Both the position numbers and the translations under genes were made by a program. From positions 1 to 52,314 of the forward strand of contig JAEDJT010000007.1 of the NCBI GenBank assembly GCA_016296185.1: a stretch of 52,314 bases of DNA, given 5' to 3'. Positions within the stretch are counted from its first letter, which is position 1. The number at the start of each line of letters is the position of its first letter. Origin of the DNA: Bacilli bacterium. GTDB lineage: Bacteria; Bacillota_I; Bacilli_A; RF39; UBA660. Below are positions 8,575-16,004 of this stretch, piece by piece. The notes beneath the pieces were generated by a model. The model was given only the letters and a program-made list of their open reading frames with translations. It was not told the origin of the DNA and ran no database searches.

Positions 8575-9157
8575 TTTTTCTAATGCTTACAGATAAGCCG
8601 TCTCCAACATCATAAAATTTAGTTTCAAATTCATCATTATTTTTTAAGAAATCTATGTAATTTTCAATTTTTCCTACTAGTTGTTTTAGATTTCTACTAG
8701 CAATTTTATCTCTATTTCCAACATGTCCATGGAATTTTAAGTTATCTGTTATAATAACTCCTCCTGGTTTTAAGAAATATTTATATTTTTCAAAAAATTT
8801 TGTATATTGTCCTTTAGCTGCATCAATAAATATTAAATCATAGCTTACTCCTGATAAATTTACTTCTAAAGCATCTTGACATACAACGTCGATTTTGTTT
8901 TGCATGTTACATTTTTTAACGTTTTTAAGACATTCCATATATCTTTCGTTGTCTCTTTCGATAGTTGTAACTTTAACATCTTCTTTAACGCTTGCCATTA
9001 ATATTGATGAATATCCAATAGCACTACCTATTTCTAATATTTCATTAACATTATTTGCTTTAATAAATTTCATTATAAAAGCTATTGATTCTTTTTCAAT
9101 TATAGGAACATTATGCTCTTTTGCATATTCTTCCATTTGAATAATTTGATCTCTCAT
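8564..9157 (-). CDS. trmR: TrmR, tRNA 5-hydroxyuridine O-methyltransferase
   Basis: This 197-residue class I SAM-dependent methyltransferase is of the catechol-O-methyltransferase-like family 3. Motif I ILEIGSAIGYSSILMA lies near residues 40-55, VTTIERD forms the acidic end of strand 2, and DLIFIDAAKGQYTKFFE and GGVIITDNLKFHG carry the metal-binding residues. In Bacillus YrrM (TrmR) turns ho5U34 into mo5U34 in wobble tRNAs. The downstream trhP genes supply its substrate, so the three form a tRNA wobble-modification cassette. AGAGGTGA lies at good spacing before the ATG. It closely follows mltG. Confidence 0.88.
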   Translation of the reverse strand: MRDQIIQMEEYAKEHNVPIIEKESIAFIMKFIKANNVNEILEIGSAIGYSSILMASVKEDVKVTTIERDNERYMECLKNVKKCNMQNKIDVVCQDALEVNLSGVSYDLIFIDAAKGQYTKFFEKYKYFLKPGGVIITDNLKFHGHVGNRDKIASRNLKQLVGKIENYIDFLKNNDEFETKFYDVGDGLSVSIRKNEI

Positions 9158-9167
9158 GATCTCACCT

Positions 9168-10319
9168 CTATTTATATTCGTACCATAAACCTTGTCTTTT
9201 TAATTCAGCTATTTTGTTATTATGTTGTTCAGAGTTTTTGGTAAAATATGTTTTTCCATTTTTATCTGCTACAAAGAATAAATATTCATGAATTTCTGGT
9301 TTTAATGCAGATTCTAATGATTTTTTACTTGGAGCACAGATTGGACCTATCGGTAAACCTGTTTTAACTCTAGTATTATATGGTGTATAAGTATTAATTT
9401 CATCTATACCTAATCTATCATTTTTAATTAAGTCTCTATCTGCCATTTCTACTTTTGCACCATAATATGTAGTTACATCACTACCTAATGGTTCTCCAAT
9501 TGCTAGTCTATTATAGAATACTCCAGCTATTGCTGCTCTAACATCTTTTACATCTGCATTTGCAGTTTGTGAACCAGTTTCATTTTCTATAATACTAGCT
9601 AATGTAATTATTTCGTGAATTGTATATTCACTATCTTCTATATCTTTTTTATGCTCTTTTAATATAGCATCTGTACCATCTAATAATCTTTCAATTATTT
9701 CTTTTAATGTTGCATCTTTCTTGAATGAATATGTATTTGGTGCTAGATAGCCCTCAAGTGCGTAATATAATTTATCATTTAATATATCATCAGTCAAGAA
9801 CCAATATTTTTCAATTAATTCTTTGATATATTCTTCATTTGTCATTAATTCTACTGCTTCTTGTTCTGTATATGGAAAATTTGCACTTATTGTTTTAGCA
9901 AAACTTTTTAGTTTTACTCCTTCTTCAACGACTCTTCCGTCTTCACTTGGTTCAAAATTTGTTAATTTTTGTCCTTCAATAAAAGTAACTTTTATTGAAT
10001 TATCTATTACTTCACCTTTGTTAATTTTAGTTAACATTTCTTCTATAGTCATATTTGTGTTTAATTCATATAATCCTGCTTGAAGATTATATTTATTTAA
10101 TTTTATAAATATATATCCTGCTTTGTTACTTTTTATTAATCCTTTTTTATATAGATTATCTATAACTATTTTGCTAGGAGTTCCTGGATCTATTGCAAAT
10201 TCAATTGTTTGATCATTTCCTACAGGTTTTAAACTTAGACTATACCACGTAACTAATCCTATTAAACATATACAAAAAAAAGAAAATATACAACTGAGTA
10301 TAATTATAATTTTCTTCAC
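9168..10319 (-). CDS. mltG: MltG, endolytic murein transglycosylase
   Basis: This 383-residue YceG-like protein has an N-terminal membrane anchor (IIIILSCIFSFFCICLIGLVTWY) and a small LysM-like region with a FAIDPGTPSKIVIDNLYKKGLI signature. The catalytic domain has the conserved Glu in IIENETGS (about residue 244), followed by GVFYNRL and SDVTTYYG. It cuts nascent glycan strands and ends their growth at the outer membrane face. The start is GTG at 10319. The ribosome site is weak, so it may depend on translation of yrzB, which ends 8 bases upstream. The operon position between yrzB and trmR is as in Bacillus (yrrL). Confidence 0.95.
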   Translation of the reverse strand: MKKIIIILSCIFSFFCICLIGLVTWYSLSLKPVGNDQTIEFAIDPGTPSKIVIDNLYKKGLIKSNKAGYIFIKLNKYNLQAGLYELNTNMTIEEMLTKINKGEVIDNSIKVTFIEGQKLTNFEPSEDGRVVEEGVKLKSFAKTISANFPYTEQEAVELMTNEEYIKELIEKYWFLTDDILNDKLYYALEGYLAPNTYSFKKDATLKEIIERLLDGTDAILKEHKKDIEDSEYTIHEIITLASIIENETGSQTANADVKDVRAAIAGVFYNRLAIGEPLGSDVTTYYGAKVEMADRDLIKNDRLGIDEINTYTPYNTRVKTGLPIGPICAPSKKSLESALKPEIHEYLFFVADKNGKTYFTKNSEQHNNKIAELKRQGLWYEYK

Positions 10320-10326
10320 TAAAATA

Positions 10327-10617
10327 TTATTCTGCTTTAGCAGCAGCTTCGTCTATTTTTTCTTGTACAGATGATAAGATATTTTCAATTACTTGCCATT
10401 CTTTTTCAGTTTCTATTGGTAATAAAGATGGATTTTGTCCAGTTGGATCATATACTGAAGCAAAAACTTTAGTACTTCCTTCTTCATCTAATGTATTATC
10501 AGTATATACTATATAACTTTTCTTTGTTTCGTCAGAATCAAATGTAAATAGTATTTCGCATTCTATTTCTTTTCCTTCATCATTTACTATTGTAAATACG
10601 CCTTTTTTTTCGTTCAT
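10327..10617 (-). CDS. yrzB: DUF1292 protein (YrzB family)
   Basis: This small acidic protein has 96 residues and carries the DUF1292 pattern: a short strand FTIVNDEGKEIECEILFTFD, then KSYIVYTDN, then a VFASVYDP strand and a helical acidic tail (KEWQVIENILSSVQEKIDEA). Its biochemical role is not known. It is conserved between ruvX and mltG across Bacillota, as here. The ribosome site is AAAGGTGA. A second DUF1292-like gene occurs at 39306. Confidence 0.9.
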   Translation of the reverse strand: MNEKKGVFTIVNDEGKEIECEILFTFDSDETKKSYIVYTDNTLDEEGSTKVFASVYDPTGQNPSLLPIETEKEWQVIENILSSVQEKIDEAAAKAE

Positions 10618-10619
10618 AA

Positions 10620-11039
10620 TTATTCACCTTTCATTTTTAAATATGTATCAAGTATAATGCTTGCAGCAATACCATCTACAACTTTTTTTCTTTTTTTACG
10701 ACTTACATCGGCTTCTAAAAGATAGTTAGTGGCTTCAACAGTTGAAAGTCTTTCATCTATTAAAGTTACTTTTAATTTGTATCTTTTTTCTAATGCTGAT
10801 TTAAATTTTAAACTTCTTTCAGCAGCAAAACCTAGTGTATTATTCATATTCTTAGGTAATCCTAAAACTAAATCAGTTATCGAATTATCGTTTATGATTG
10901 AATCTAAATCTTTGAATAATAATTCATAGTCTTCTCCATCCCATCTTAGTACTTTGTATGGTGATGCAATCATATTTGATTTATCGGACATAGCTAATCC
11001 TAATGTTCTAGTACCTAAATCTAAACCTAAACATCTCAT
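10620..11039 (-). CDS. ruvX: RuvX/YqgF, Holliday-junction-resolvase-like pre-16S rRNA nuclease
   Basis: This 139-residue protein has the RNase H-like YqgF fold. LGLDLGTRTLGLAMSD (residues 4-19) carries the first catalytic Asp, LVLGLPKNMNN follows, then LIDERLSTVEA with its Asp-Glu, and a C-terminal VDGIAASIILDTYL. In E. coli YqgF takes part in 5' end maturation of 16S rRNA. A role in DNA repair is suggested for relatives. The ATG overlaps the ireB TGA as ATGA. The RNase H residues appear intact. Confidence 0.95.
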   Translation of the reverse strand: MRCLGLDLGTRTLGLAMSDKSNMIASPYKVLRWDGEDYELLFKDLDSIINDNSITDLVLGLPKNMNNTLGFAAERSLKFKSALEKRYKLKVTLIDERLSTVEATNYLLEADVSRKKRKKVVDGIAASIILDTYLKMKGE

Positions 11040-11281
11040 CTGTTTAAGTAATCTTCGAATAATATGGCTGTAATTTCTGCTCTATCAAATTCTAATATTT
11101 TAGCACGGCAATCTTTATAACTAGAAATATATCCAGGATCACCTGAAATAATATAACCAACTAATTGATTAATTGGATTATATCCTCTTTCTTTTAGTGC
11201 TTCATATACTTCTTGAAGAGTTACAGAAATTAGTTTTCTTTTGATAACATTTACATCAAATGTAGTTGTTTTATCATCCAT
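11036..11281 (-). CDS. ireB: IreB-family regulatory protein
   Basis: This protein has 81 residues from the ATG at 11281, whose ribosome site GAGAGGTG is at good spacing. A GTG at 11290 is less likely. It matches the IreB/DUF965 family: TTTFDVN, then LQEVYEALKERGYNPINQL, VGYIISGDPGYISSYKDCRAKI, and RAEITAILFEDYL. In Enterococcus IreB is a substrate of the Ser/Thr kinase IreK that tunes cell-wall stress and cephalosporin resistance. It heads the operon to greA. Its TGA stop shows that TGA is not read as Trp in this genome. Confidence 0.95.
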   Translation of the reverse strand: MDDKTTTFDVNVIKRKLISVTLQEVYEALKERGYNPINQLVGYIISGDPGYISSYKDCRAKILEFDRAEITAILFEDYLNR

Positions 11282-11308
11282 AATATACACCTCTCTAAGT
11301 ACAATATA

Positions 11309-11337
11309 ATTATATCAAATTTCAATACATTTGAAAA
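11309..11337 (-). promoter_or_regulatory. Promoter of the ireB-greA operon, nested in the ruvB terminator
   Basis: TATAAT (11314-11309) lies 17 bases downstream of TTTTCA (11337-11332). The -35 hexamer is the T-tract of the ruvB terminator. Confidence 0.55.
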
Positions 11338-11357
11338 GGTATCATTATGTGATACCT
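11333..11357 (-). terminator. Intrinsic terminator of ruvB
   Basis: The arms AGGTATCA (11337-11344) and TGATACCT (11350-11357) with a five-base loop are followed on the minus strand by TTTTC. The short T-tract suggests partial readthrough into ireB. Confidence 0.7.
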
Positions 11358-12360
11358 ATTTTTCTTTATTTGGATATTCTATCCTTAAATGTTTATATGC
11401 TTTTTCTGTTGCAATGCGTCCTCTAGGGGTTCTTTTTATGAATCCTTCTTGTAATAAATAAGGTTCTGCTACATCTTCAATTGTTGTTATTTCTTCTCCA
11501 ATTGATGTTGCTACTGTTTGAGCTCCTACAGGTCCTCCATTAAATCTTGTTATTAATGCTTCTAAGTATTGAATATCTGTTTGATCTAATCCGAATTCAT
11601 CTACTTTTAATCTATTTAATGATTGTTGAGCAGTTTCAAGAGTTATTTCATCTTCTTCAAATACTAATGCAAAGTCTCTAACTCTTTTAAATAATCTATT
11701 AGCTATACGTGGTGTTTTTCTACTTCTTTTAGCTAATTCATTTGCTGCATCATCAGATATAGGCATATTTAAAACATTACTTGTTCTTTTTATTATTTGA
11801 TATAATTCATCATCGTTATAGTAATTTAATTTATTTATAATACCAAATCTATCTCTTAATGGTGCTGATATATCACCAGCTCTAGTTGTTGCTCCAACTA
11901 ATGTAAATGGTGGTAAATCTATTCTTAAATTTCTTGATGTTCCATCTTGATTTGGTATTACTATATCTAATACATAATCTTCCATAGCTGGGTAAAGTAT
12001 TTCTTCTATATATCTTGGGATTCTATGAATTTCATCAATAAATAAAACATCTCCTGGTTCTAAAGTTGATAGAATAGCAGCTAAATCTCCACTTTTTTCA
12101 ATTGATGGTCCAGACGCTGTTCTAATTTTTGTTCCCATTTCGTTAGCTATAATATGAGCTAATGTAGTTTTACCTAATCCTGGAGGGCCATAAAGTAACA
12201 CATGATCTAAAACTTCATCACGCATTTTACAAGCTTTTATGAATACTCTAAGGTTTTCTTTTATTTCTGTTTGACCTACATATTCATCTAAACTAGATGG
12301 TCTAATATTTTGATCGAATTGATCTATATCCATTTTTTCTCCATCTATTATTCTTGCCAT
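11356..12360 (-). CDS. ruvB: Holliday junction branch migration helicase RuvB
   Basis: This 334-residue protein is of complete, usual length. The N-terminal RPSSLDEYVGQ is followed by Walker A YGPPGLGKTTLA (about residues 58-69), Walker B VLFIDEIHR, the sensor TTRAGDISAPLRDRFG, and a C-terminal winged helix (LLQEGFIKRTPRGR). It pumps DNA through RuvA-bound Holliday junctions. The ATG overlaps the stop of the upstream nucleotidase gene in TAATG, so the two are coupled, and ruvA heads the operon. RuvC is not expected in this phylum. Confidence 0.98.
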   Translation of the reverse strand: MARIIDGEKMDIDQFDQNIRPSSLDEYVGQTEIKENLRVFIKACKMRDEVLDHVLLYGPPGLGKTTLAHIIANEMGTKIRTASGPSIEKSGDLAAILSTLEPGDVLFIDEIHRIPRYIEEILYPAMEDYVLDIVIPNQDGTSRNLRIDLPPFTLVGATTRAGDISAPLRDRFGIINKLNYYNDDELYQIIKRTSNVLNMPISDDAANELAKRSRKTPRIANRLFKRVRDFALVFEEDEITLETAQQSLNRLKVDEFGLDQTDIQYLEALITRFNGGPVGAQTVATSIGEEITTIEDVAEPYLLQEGFIKRTPRGRIATEKAYKHLRIEYPNKEK

Positions 12361-12929
12361 TAATTCACCTTCTTATTTATGTAATTATATATTTCTTTCC
12401 ATCCTTTAACCCTTTTTAATTTCTTTTCCCCTCTATTACGAGGTGTATCCATTAATAAAGCATCAATATTTTCCGCCATTGCTTCATATATGTGAACTGA
12501 AGAGTCATCAATAAATAAATCTATTTTCTTCTTTTTACACATTTCGCCTTTTTCATCGCAATCCATTATAACTTTATTGTATTTATATCCATTTTTTTTA
12601 AGCCATTTTTTAGTACATCCTTTACTACTACCTTTACTATTTCTTCTTGTAATAAAGAATATTTTATGACCTTCTTCTTTTAATTTATTTATATATTTTA
12701 TTGAATCTTTTTTTGGTTCAATATTTAAAAACATTTTTGATTTAGCTACATATTTGAAAAAGTTTTTAACGTTTTCTGTTCTCCAATAAAATATTTCGTT
12801 GAATTTATAAGCATCTTTATTTCTAAATCCTCTTCCTTCAACAAATTCTTTATCATAACTTATAGCTGTTTCCATTAACATATCGTGTGTATTAGCTATA
12901 GTATCATCAATATCTACTCCAATTCTCAT
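12360..12929 (-). CDS. HAD-type 5'-nucleotidase-like phosphatase
   Basis: This 189-residue HAD-superfamily protein resembles 5'(3')-deoxyribonucleotidase (NT5C/YqfW). Motif I GVDIDDTIA (residues 4-12) holds both catalytic Asp, motif II is FFITRR, and motif III/IV is LFIDDSSVH, with a Lys between (KKWLKKNGY). The substrate cannot be read from sequence; nucleoside monophosphates are likely from the family. It sits between ruvA and ruvB, 3 bases after ruvA and overlapping ruvB. A link to nucleotide salvage during repair is only suggested by position. Confidence 0.8.
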   Translation of the reverse strand: MRIGVDIDDTIANTHDMLMETAISYDKEFVEGRGFRNKDAYKFNEIFYWRTENVKNFFKYVAKSKMFLNIEPKKDSIKYINKLKEEGHKIFFITRRNSKGSSKGCTKKWLKKNGYKYNKVIMDCDEKGEMCKKKKIDLFIDDSSVHIYEAMAENIDALLMDTPRNRGEKKLKRVKGWKEIYNYINKKVN

Positions 12930-12932
12930 AAG

Positions 12933-13487
12933 TTACCTCATTAATAGCTTTAATGCTTCTTTTACTTGCTCTTCAACTGTATTTCCTTTATTAACTTGTG
13001 GAAGTATCTTTTTAATATCTTGTTTTTTATATCCAAGACTTTCTAATACGTTTGTTAATTCATCTAGATTATCATTGGCAAATAAATCATTTTCTTTTTG
13101 AGCTAATTTTCCTTTTAGATCTAAAATAATTTGTTTAGCTACTTTATCTCCAACTTTTGGAAATTTTGTTAAATATAATATATTTTCTCTTTCGATAGCA
13201 TCATATACTGCATCTGGATTAGAAGCTAAAATAGGTAATGCTAGTTTAGGACCAACGCCTTTTACATTAATTAGTTTTAAAAATAGATTTCTTTCTGATT
13301 CTGTTTTAAAACCATATAACGTTGATTCTTCTTCTCTTATATGATGATATATATATACTTTATATTGTTCTTTTTCTTTATATGAATATGGATTTGGTAC
13401 ATATACCATATATCCTATTCCGTTATTTTCTAAACTGATATAATTTGGACCATATGAATCAATTATACCTGTAATGTAATTATACAT
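12933..13487 (-). CDS. ruvA: Holliday junction protein RuvA
   Basis: This 184-residue protein has the N-terminal OB fold (YITGIIDSYGPNYISLENNGIGYMVYVP), then two helix-hairpin-helix motifs (LINVKGVGPKLALPIL and LTKFPKVGDKVAKQIILDLKGKL), and a C-terminal three-helix domain (NVLESLGYKKQDIKKIL) that contacts RuvB. The ribosome site is AAGGATG. It starts the ruvA-nucleotidase-ruvB operon, with a TATAAT about 25 bases before the start but no clear -35. Confidence 0.96.
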   Translation of the reverse strand: MYNYITGIIDSYGPNYISLENNGIGYMVYVPNPYSYKEKEQYKVYIYHHIREEESTLYGFKTESERNLFLKLINVKGVGPKLALPILASNPDAVYDAIERENILYLTKFPKVGDKVAKQIILDLKGKLAQKENDLFANDNLDELTNVLESLGYKKQDIKKILPQVNKGNTVEEQVKEALKLLMR

Positions 13488-13540
13488 GTTATCACATCCT
13501 TAACGATTTAATTATATCATACATTTGTACTTAGTTATAT

Positions 13541-13597
13541 AAAAAGAACAAATTATTCCTCTTCTTCTGTATCTTCTTCTTGGATAATTTGTTCTTT
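13541..13597 (-). terminator. Long-loop terminator formed by the 3' coding end
   Basis: The arms 13543-13556 and 13584-13597 (AAAGAACAAATTAT and its complement) pair over 14 bp, extended by a wobble and a G-C pair. Five T follow on the minus strand. The 23-base loop encodes the acidic C-terminal tail of the protein, and the stop is inside the stem. Confidence 0.75.
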
Positions 13598-14644
13598 AAA
13601 AGTAAATTTATACATGTCATTTTGAAATTTATTATCTTCTAATATTTTGTATGTATAGCTTATATCTGTATCAACATCTATATCAGTAGATTGCATTGTA
13701 TCATAATCATGTACTCTATATGTATGTTTAGTAAATTTTGTAATTAAAAATCCATTGTTTTGAGTATATACTCCATAATATGTATCTCCTGCCATATCTA
13801 ATGTTATATAAGTATAGAATTCAACAGTATTATCTTCTTTTAGTATTATATATGTATATCTTGGAGATGGACATGAACTTGTTAAATAACATGCTTCAAG
13901 TATGTATTTTCCTGGTATTAATTTATTGTTATTTTTATTCATTCCATTAGTAGTTATTGTTCCAGTTTTTTCTAATACAACTAATGTATCTAATTTATTC
14001 ATTTCTACTAGTTGATTATCTTCTTTTATATTTATTAGTCCAAAGAAAGTAAAATCTTTTTTGATATATTTTATTGTATGTATACCACCATATATTTTAT
14101 CTATTGTACATTCTTTATCACAAGTGATACCTTGATTATCTATATAAATAAGACTATCATCATCAATTTTTAATTTAATGTTATTTATAATTCCGAAAGT
14201 TGTATTATTATTTTTGTTATTTAATTTAATTTGATTATATTTAATATCTGATCTTTTTGTAATTGTTGTTTTTCCTTCTTTAATAAAAGTGAATGATTCA
14301 TCATTTATATGTTTATTTCCATAATAATATCTATCTATAAATTCATCTTCACTAAAAGAATTTGTATAATATAATTCATATAACTTTTTTATATTATTAT
14401 AATCATAAGTATTATTGATCACATTGTTATAATTTTCTCTTGTTAAGTAATCGTCATTTTGTTCTAGATGCTCATATATGTAATCATATTTATAATTATT
14501 ATAGTTTTTTATTAACTCATTTTTTAAATTTTTATCATAGAATCCATAACAATATATTACGTATATTAAGAATAATAAAAATAAAAAAATAGATGCTGTG
14601 ATTGATGCTGTTATAATTATATTTTTTGTATAATTGTTATTCAT
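13553..14644 (-). CDS. Membrane-anchored protein with large outer domain, unknown function
   Basis: This protein has 363 residues from the ATG at 14644, where GAGGTG sits at good spacing; the frame extends upstream to 14665 without a site. No known family was recognised. It has a short basic N-terminus and one strong transmembrane helix (about residues 7-36, IIITASITASIFLFLLFLI). A Tyr/Asn/Asp-rich helical region follows to about 115, then a beta-rich domain with paired Cys (ITCDKECTI and EACYLTSSCPSP). The tail is very acidic (EEDTEEEE). Its N-in/C-out topology and Cys-bearing beta domain resemble the proteins at 3636 and 30589. It is monocistronic between two terminators. Confidence 0.75.
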   Translation of the reverse strand: MNNNYTKNIIITASITASIFLFLLFLIYVIYCYGFYDKNLKNELIKNYNNYKYDYIYEHLEQNDDYLTRENYNNVINNTYDYNNIKKLYELYYTNSFSEDEFIDRYYYGNKHINDESFTFIKEGKTTITKRSDIKYNQIKLNNKNNNTTFGIINNIKLKIDDDSLIYIDNQGITCDKECTIDKIYGGIHTIKYIKKDFTFFGLINIKEDNQLVEMNKLDTLVVLEKTGTITTNGMNKNNNKLIPGKYILEACYLTSSCPSPRYTYIILKEDNTVEFYTYITLDMAGDTYYGVYTQNNGFLITKFTKHTYRVHDYDTMQSTDIDVDTDISYTYKILEDNKFQNDMYKFTFKEQIIQEEDTEEEE

Positions 14645-14667
14645 TTTCACACCTCTATTCTTCAAAT

Positions 14668-14696
14668 ATTATATCAAATTAGGATTATTAAAAAAA
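14668..14696 (-). promoter_or_regulatory. Promoter using an upstream terminator T-tract as -35
   Basis: TATAAT (14673-14668) lies exactly 17 bases from TTTTTT (14696-14691), which is the T-tract of the preceding terminator. It would drive the membrane-protein gene starting at 14644. Confidence 0.5.
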
Positions 14697-14711
14697 GACC
14701 AAACGGTCTTT
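14689..14711 (-). terminator. Intrinsic terminator of the 165-residue gene
   Basis: The arms AAAGACC and GGTCTTT (14694-14711) flank an AAAC loop with a T-tract on the minus strand. The stem is identical to that of the tadC terminator 620 bases away. Confidence 0.85.
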
Positions 14712-14712
14712 A

Positions 14713-15210
14713 TTATTTCTTTTTTCTTTTTTTAGTTAATACTAATTTATTTTCTTCTTGTTTTATTAAATCTAATGGTTTTCCATTTACCTTGCTTCTT
14801 ACGTAATGTAATATCCATATATCAAAATTAAATACTCCTGGATATTGAAGAATTGCATCCATTAATGCGTCATCTTTATCATAACAATTTCCAGTTAATT
14901 TGTTTTCTATTTTCTTTAATAATGGTTGTTTATCTAATGTCATTTGTAGTAATAAATCATCATCTTTTTTAGCTTTTTTACATAAATATAAATTTAATAC
15001 TTCATCAACTTTCATGCTTACTACAATATTATCAGCTATACCACTCATCCCTTCATTTACATCAACTGTTATTCCGTGAAAGTTTACTTTGTCTTTTGAA
15101 AACATTTCTACTAATTCAGTTATTAATGGTTGAGTAATCATTTCATAATTAGCATATTTTTTGATTTTTGAAGCGATAATTAGTTCTTTTTCTTGTTTGG
15201 TTAACTTCAT
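14713..15210 (-). CDS. Conserved-looking cytosolic protein, unknown function
   Basis: This protein has 165 residues from the ATG at 15210, or two more from the ATG at 15216. I do not recognise a family. It is soluble and helical, begins with MKLTKQEKELI, and ends in a very basic tail (LTKKRKKK). The start at 15210 overlaps the TGA of a small upstream ORF as ATGA, which favours coupled initiation there. It lies after the tad operon and is separated from it by a terminator and a candidate promoter (15281-15309). A link to the Tad machine is possible by position only. Confidence 0.7.
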   Translation of the reverse strand: MKLTKQEKELIIASKIKKYANYEMITQPLITELVEMFSKDKVNFHGITVDVNEGMSGIADNIVVSMKVDEVLNLYLCKKAKKDDDLLLQMTLDKQPLLKKIENKLTGNCYDKDDALMDAILQYPGVFNFDIWILHYVRSKVNGKPLDLIKQEENKLVLTKKRKKK

Positions 15211-15266
15211 ATCCATTCTCTTTTCTTACATATAAAGCAATTCACCGATGATAGAATATATATCAT
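15207..15266 (-). CDS. Candidate 19-residue leader ORF
   Basis: The ATG at 15266 is preceded by AAGGTGAG at seven bases, a stronger ribosome site than that of the next gene. The product would be MIYILSSVNCFICKKREWI, with a CxxC-like CFIC. Its TGA overlaps the ATG at 15210. The candidate promoter at 15281-15309 is so close that a transcript from it would start inside the ribosome site, so translation would need a slightly upstream start or readthrough. It may be a leader peptide or a chance ORF. Confidence 0.35.
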   Translation of the reverse strand: MIYILSSVNCFICKKREWI

Positions 15267-15280
15267 ATATTCTCACCTTT

Positions 15281-15309
15281 ATAATATCACTACATATATT
15301 TTATAGCAA
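15281..15309 (-). promoter_or_regulatory. Candidate promoter downstream of tadC
   Basis: TTGCTA (15309-15304) and TATTAT (15286-15281) are separated by 17 bases, immediately past the tadC terminator T-tract. Confidence 0.4.
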
Positions 15310-15331
15310 TAAAAAAGACCGTTAGGTCTTT
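15310..15331 (-). terminator. Intrinsic terminator of the tad operon
   Basis: The arms AAAGACC and GGTCTTT with a GTTA loop are followed on the minus strand by six T. The tadC stop (15330-15332) touches the stem. Confidence 0.85.
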
Positions 15332-16004
15332 AAAATTTCATTTTATATATAACCATTATACTTATCATTATCATTGTAAAAATAGTAAAAACTACTAGCA
15401 TTTTTAATGGTACATATTTTTGATTATTTATTATTTTATTTGTTTTTATATTTTTTAAATAATCTATTTGTTCATTGATACTATTGTTTAATCCGTTACC
15501 AGATTTATTTGCTTCTAATATTGAATAAATTATATTTACTATTATTTCGCTTGGAACTCTTGTAGTCATCATTTTTAGTGATTCTTCAAATGTTTTTCCA
15601 ATAGTTGTATCATTTATTACTTTATTAAATTCTTTTGCTAAATAATTATCTTCTAATAACTCACATGTACTTATTATTGCTTTTTTAATATTCCTACCAC
15701 TACTTAAATTTAATAAGAATAATGGGAAAAATTCTATTGCAGCATTTTCTAGTTTTTTTCTTCTTCTTACTATATTCATATCTAATAAGATATATTCAAA
15801 TAGTATATAATAAGTAATTATAAATAATGGTGCATATATATAGCTATAATTTATAAATATTAGTATACCAAATAAGATTATTGATGTACTTAATCTTAAA
15901 CCATTAAATGATGCTGAATCTATTTTCAAACCTAAATAGTTTATCTTGCGTCCTATTTTTGATAGTGAGTTTTTACTATAAATTCTACTTGAAGTAGTAT
16001 TCAT
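15330..16004 (-). CDS. tadC: Tad-type inner-membrane platform protein TadC
   Basis: This 224-residue type II secretion F-domain protein is short for TadC. Two hydrophobic stretches near residues 38-75 and a C-terminal transmembrane helix (LKMLVVFTIFTMIMISIMVIYK) frame the cytoplasmic F domain (FFPLFLLNLSSGRNIKKAI, then FEESLKMMTTRVPSEIIVNI, then EANKSGNGLNNSINEQ). With TadB it forms the membrane platform on which the ATPase TadA assembles pili. The start is set by AAGGAGGAG at good spacing, and its ATG overlaps the tadB stop by one base. It is the last gene of the tad operon. Confidence 0.85.
   Translation of the reverse strand: MNTTSSRIYSKNSLSKIGRKINYLGLKIDSASFNGLRLSTSIILFGILIFINYSYIYAPLFIITYYILFEYILLDMNIVRRRKKLENAAIEFFPLFLLNLSSGRNIKKAIISTCELLEDNYLAKEFNKVINDTTIGKTFEESLKMMTTRVPSEIIVNIIYSILEANKSGNGLNNSINEQIDYLKNIKTNKIINNQKYVPLKMLVVFTIFTMIMISIMVIYKMKF

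Noticed and set aside
11036..11281. Mollicute-type code in which TGA means Trp
   Set aside because: TGA ends ireB at the expected position and overlaps the ruvX ATG; Trp is coded by TGG throughout.
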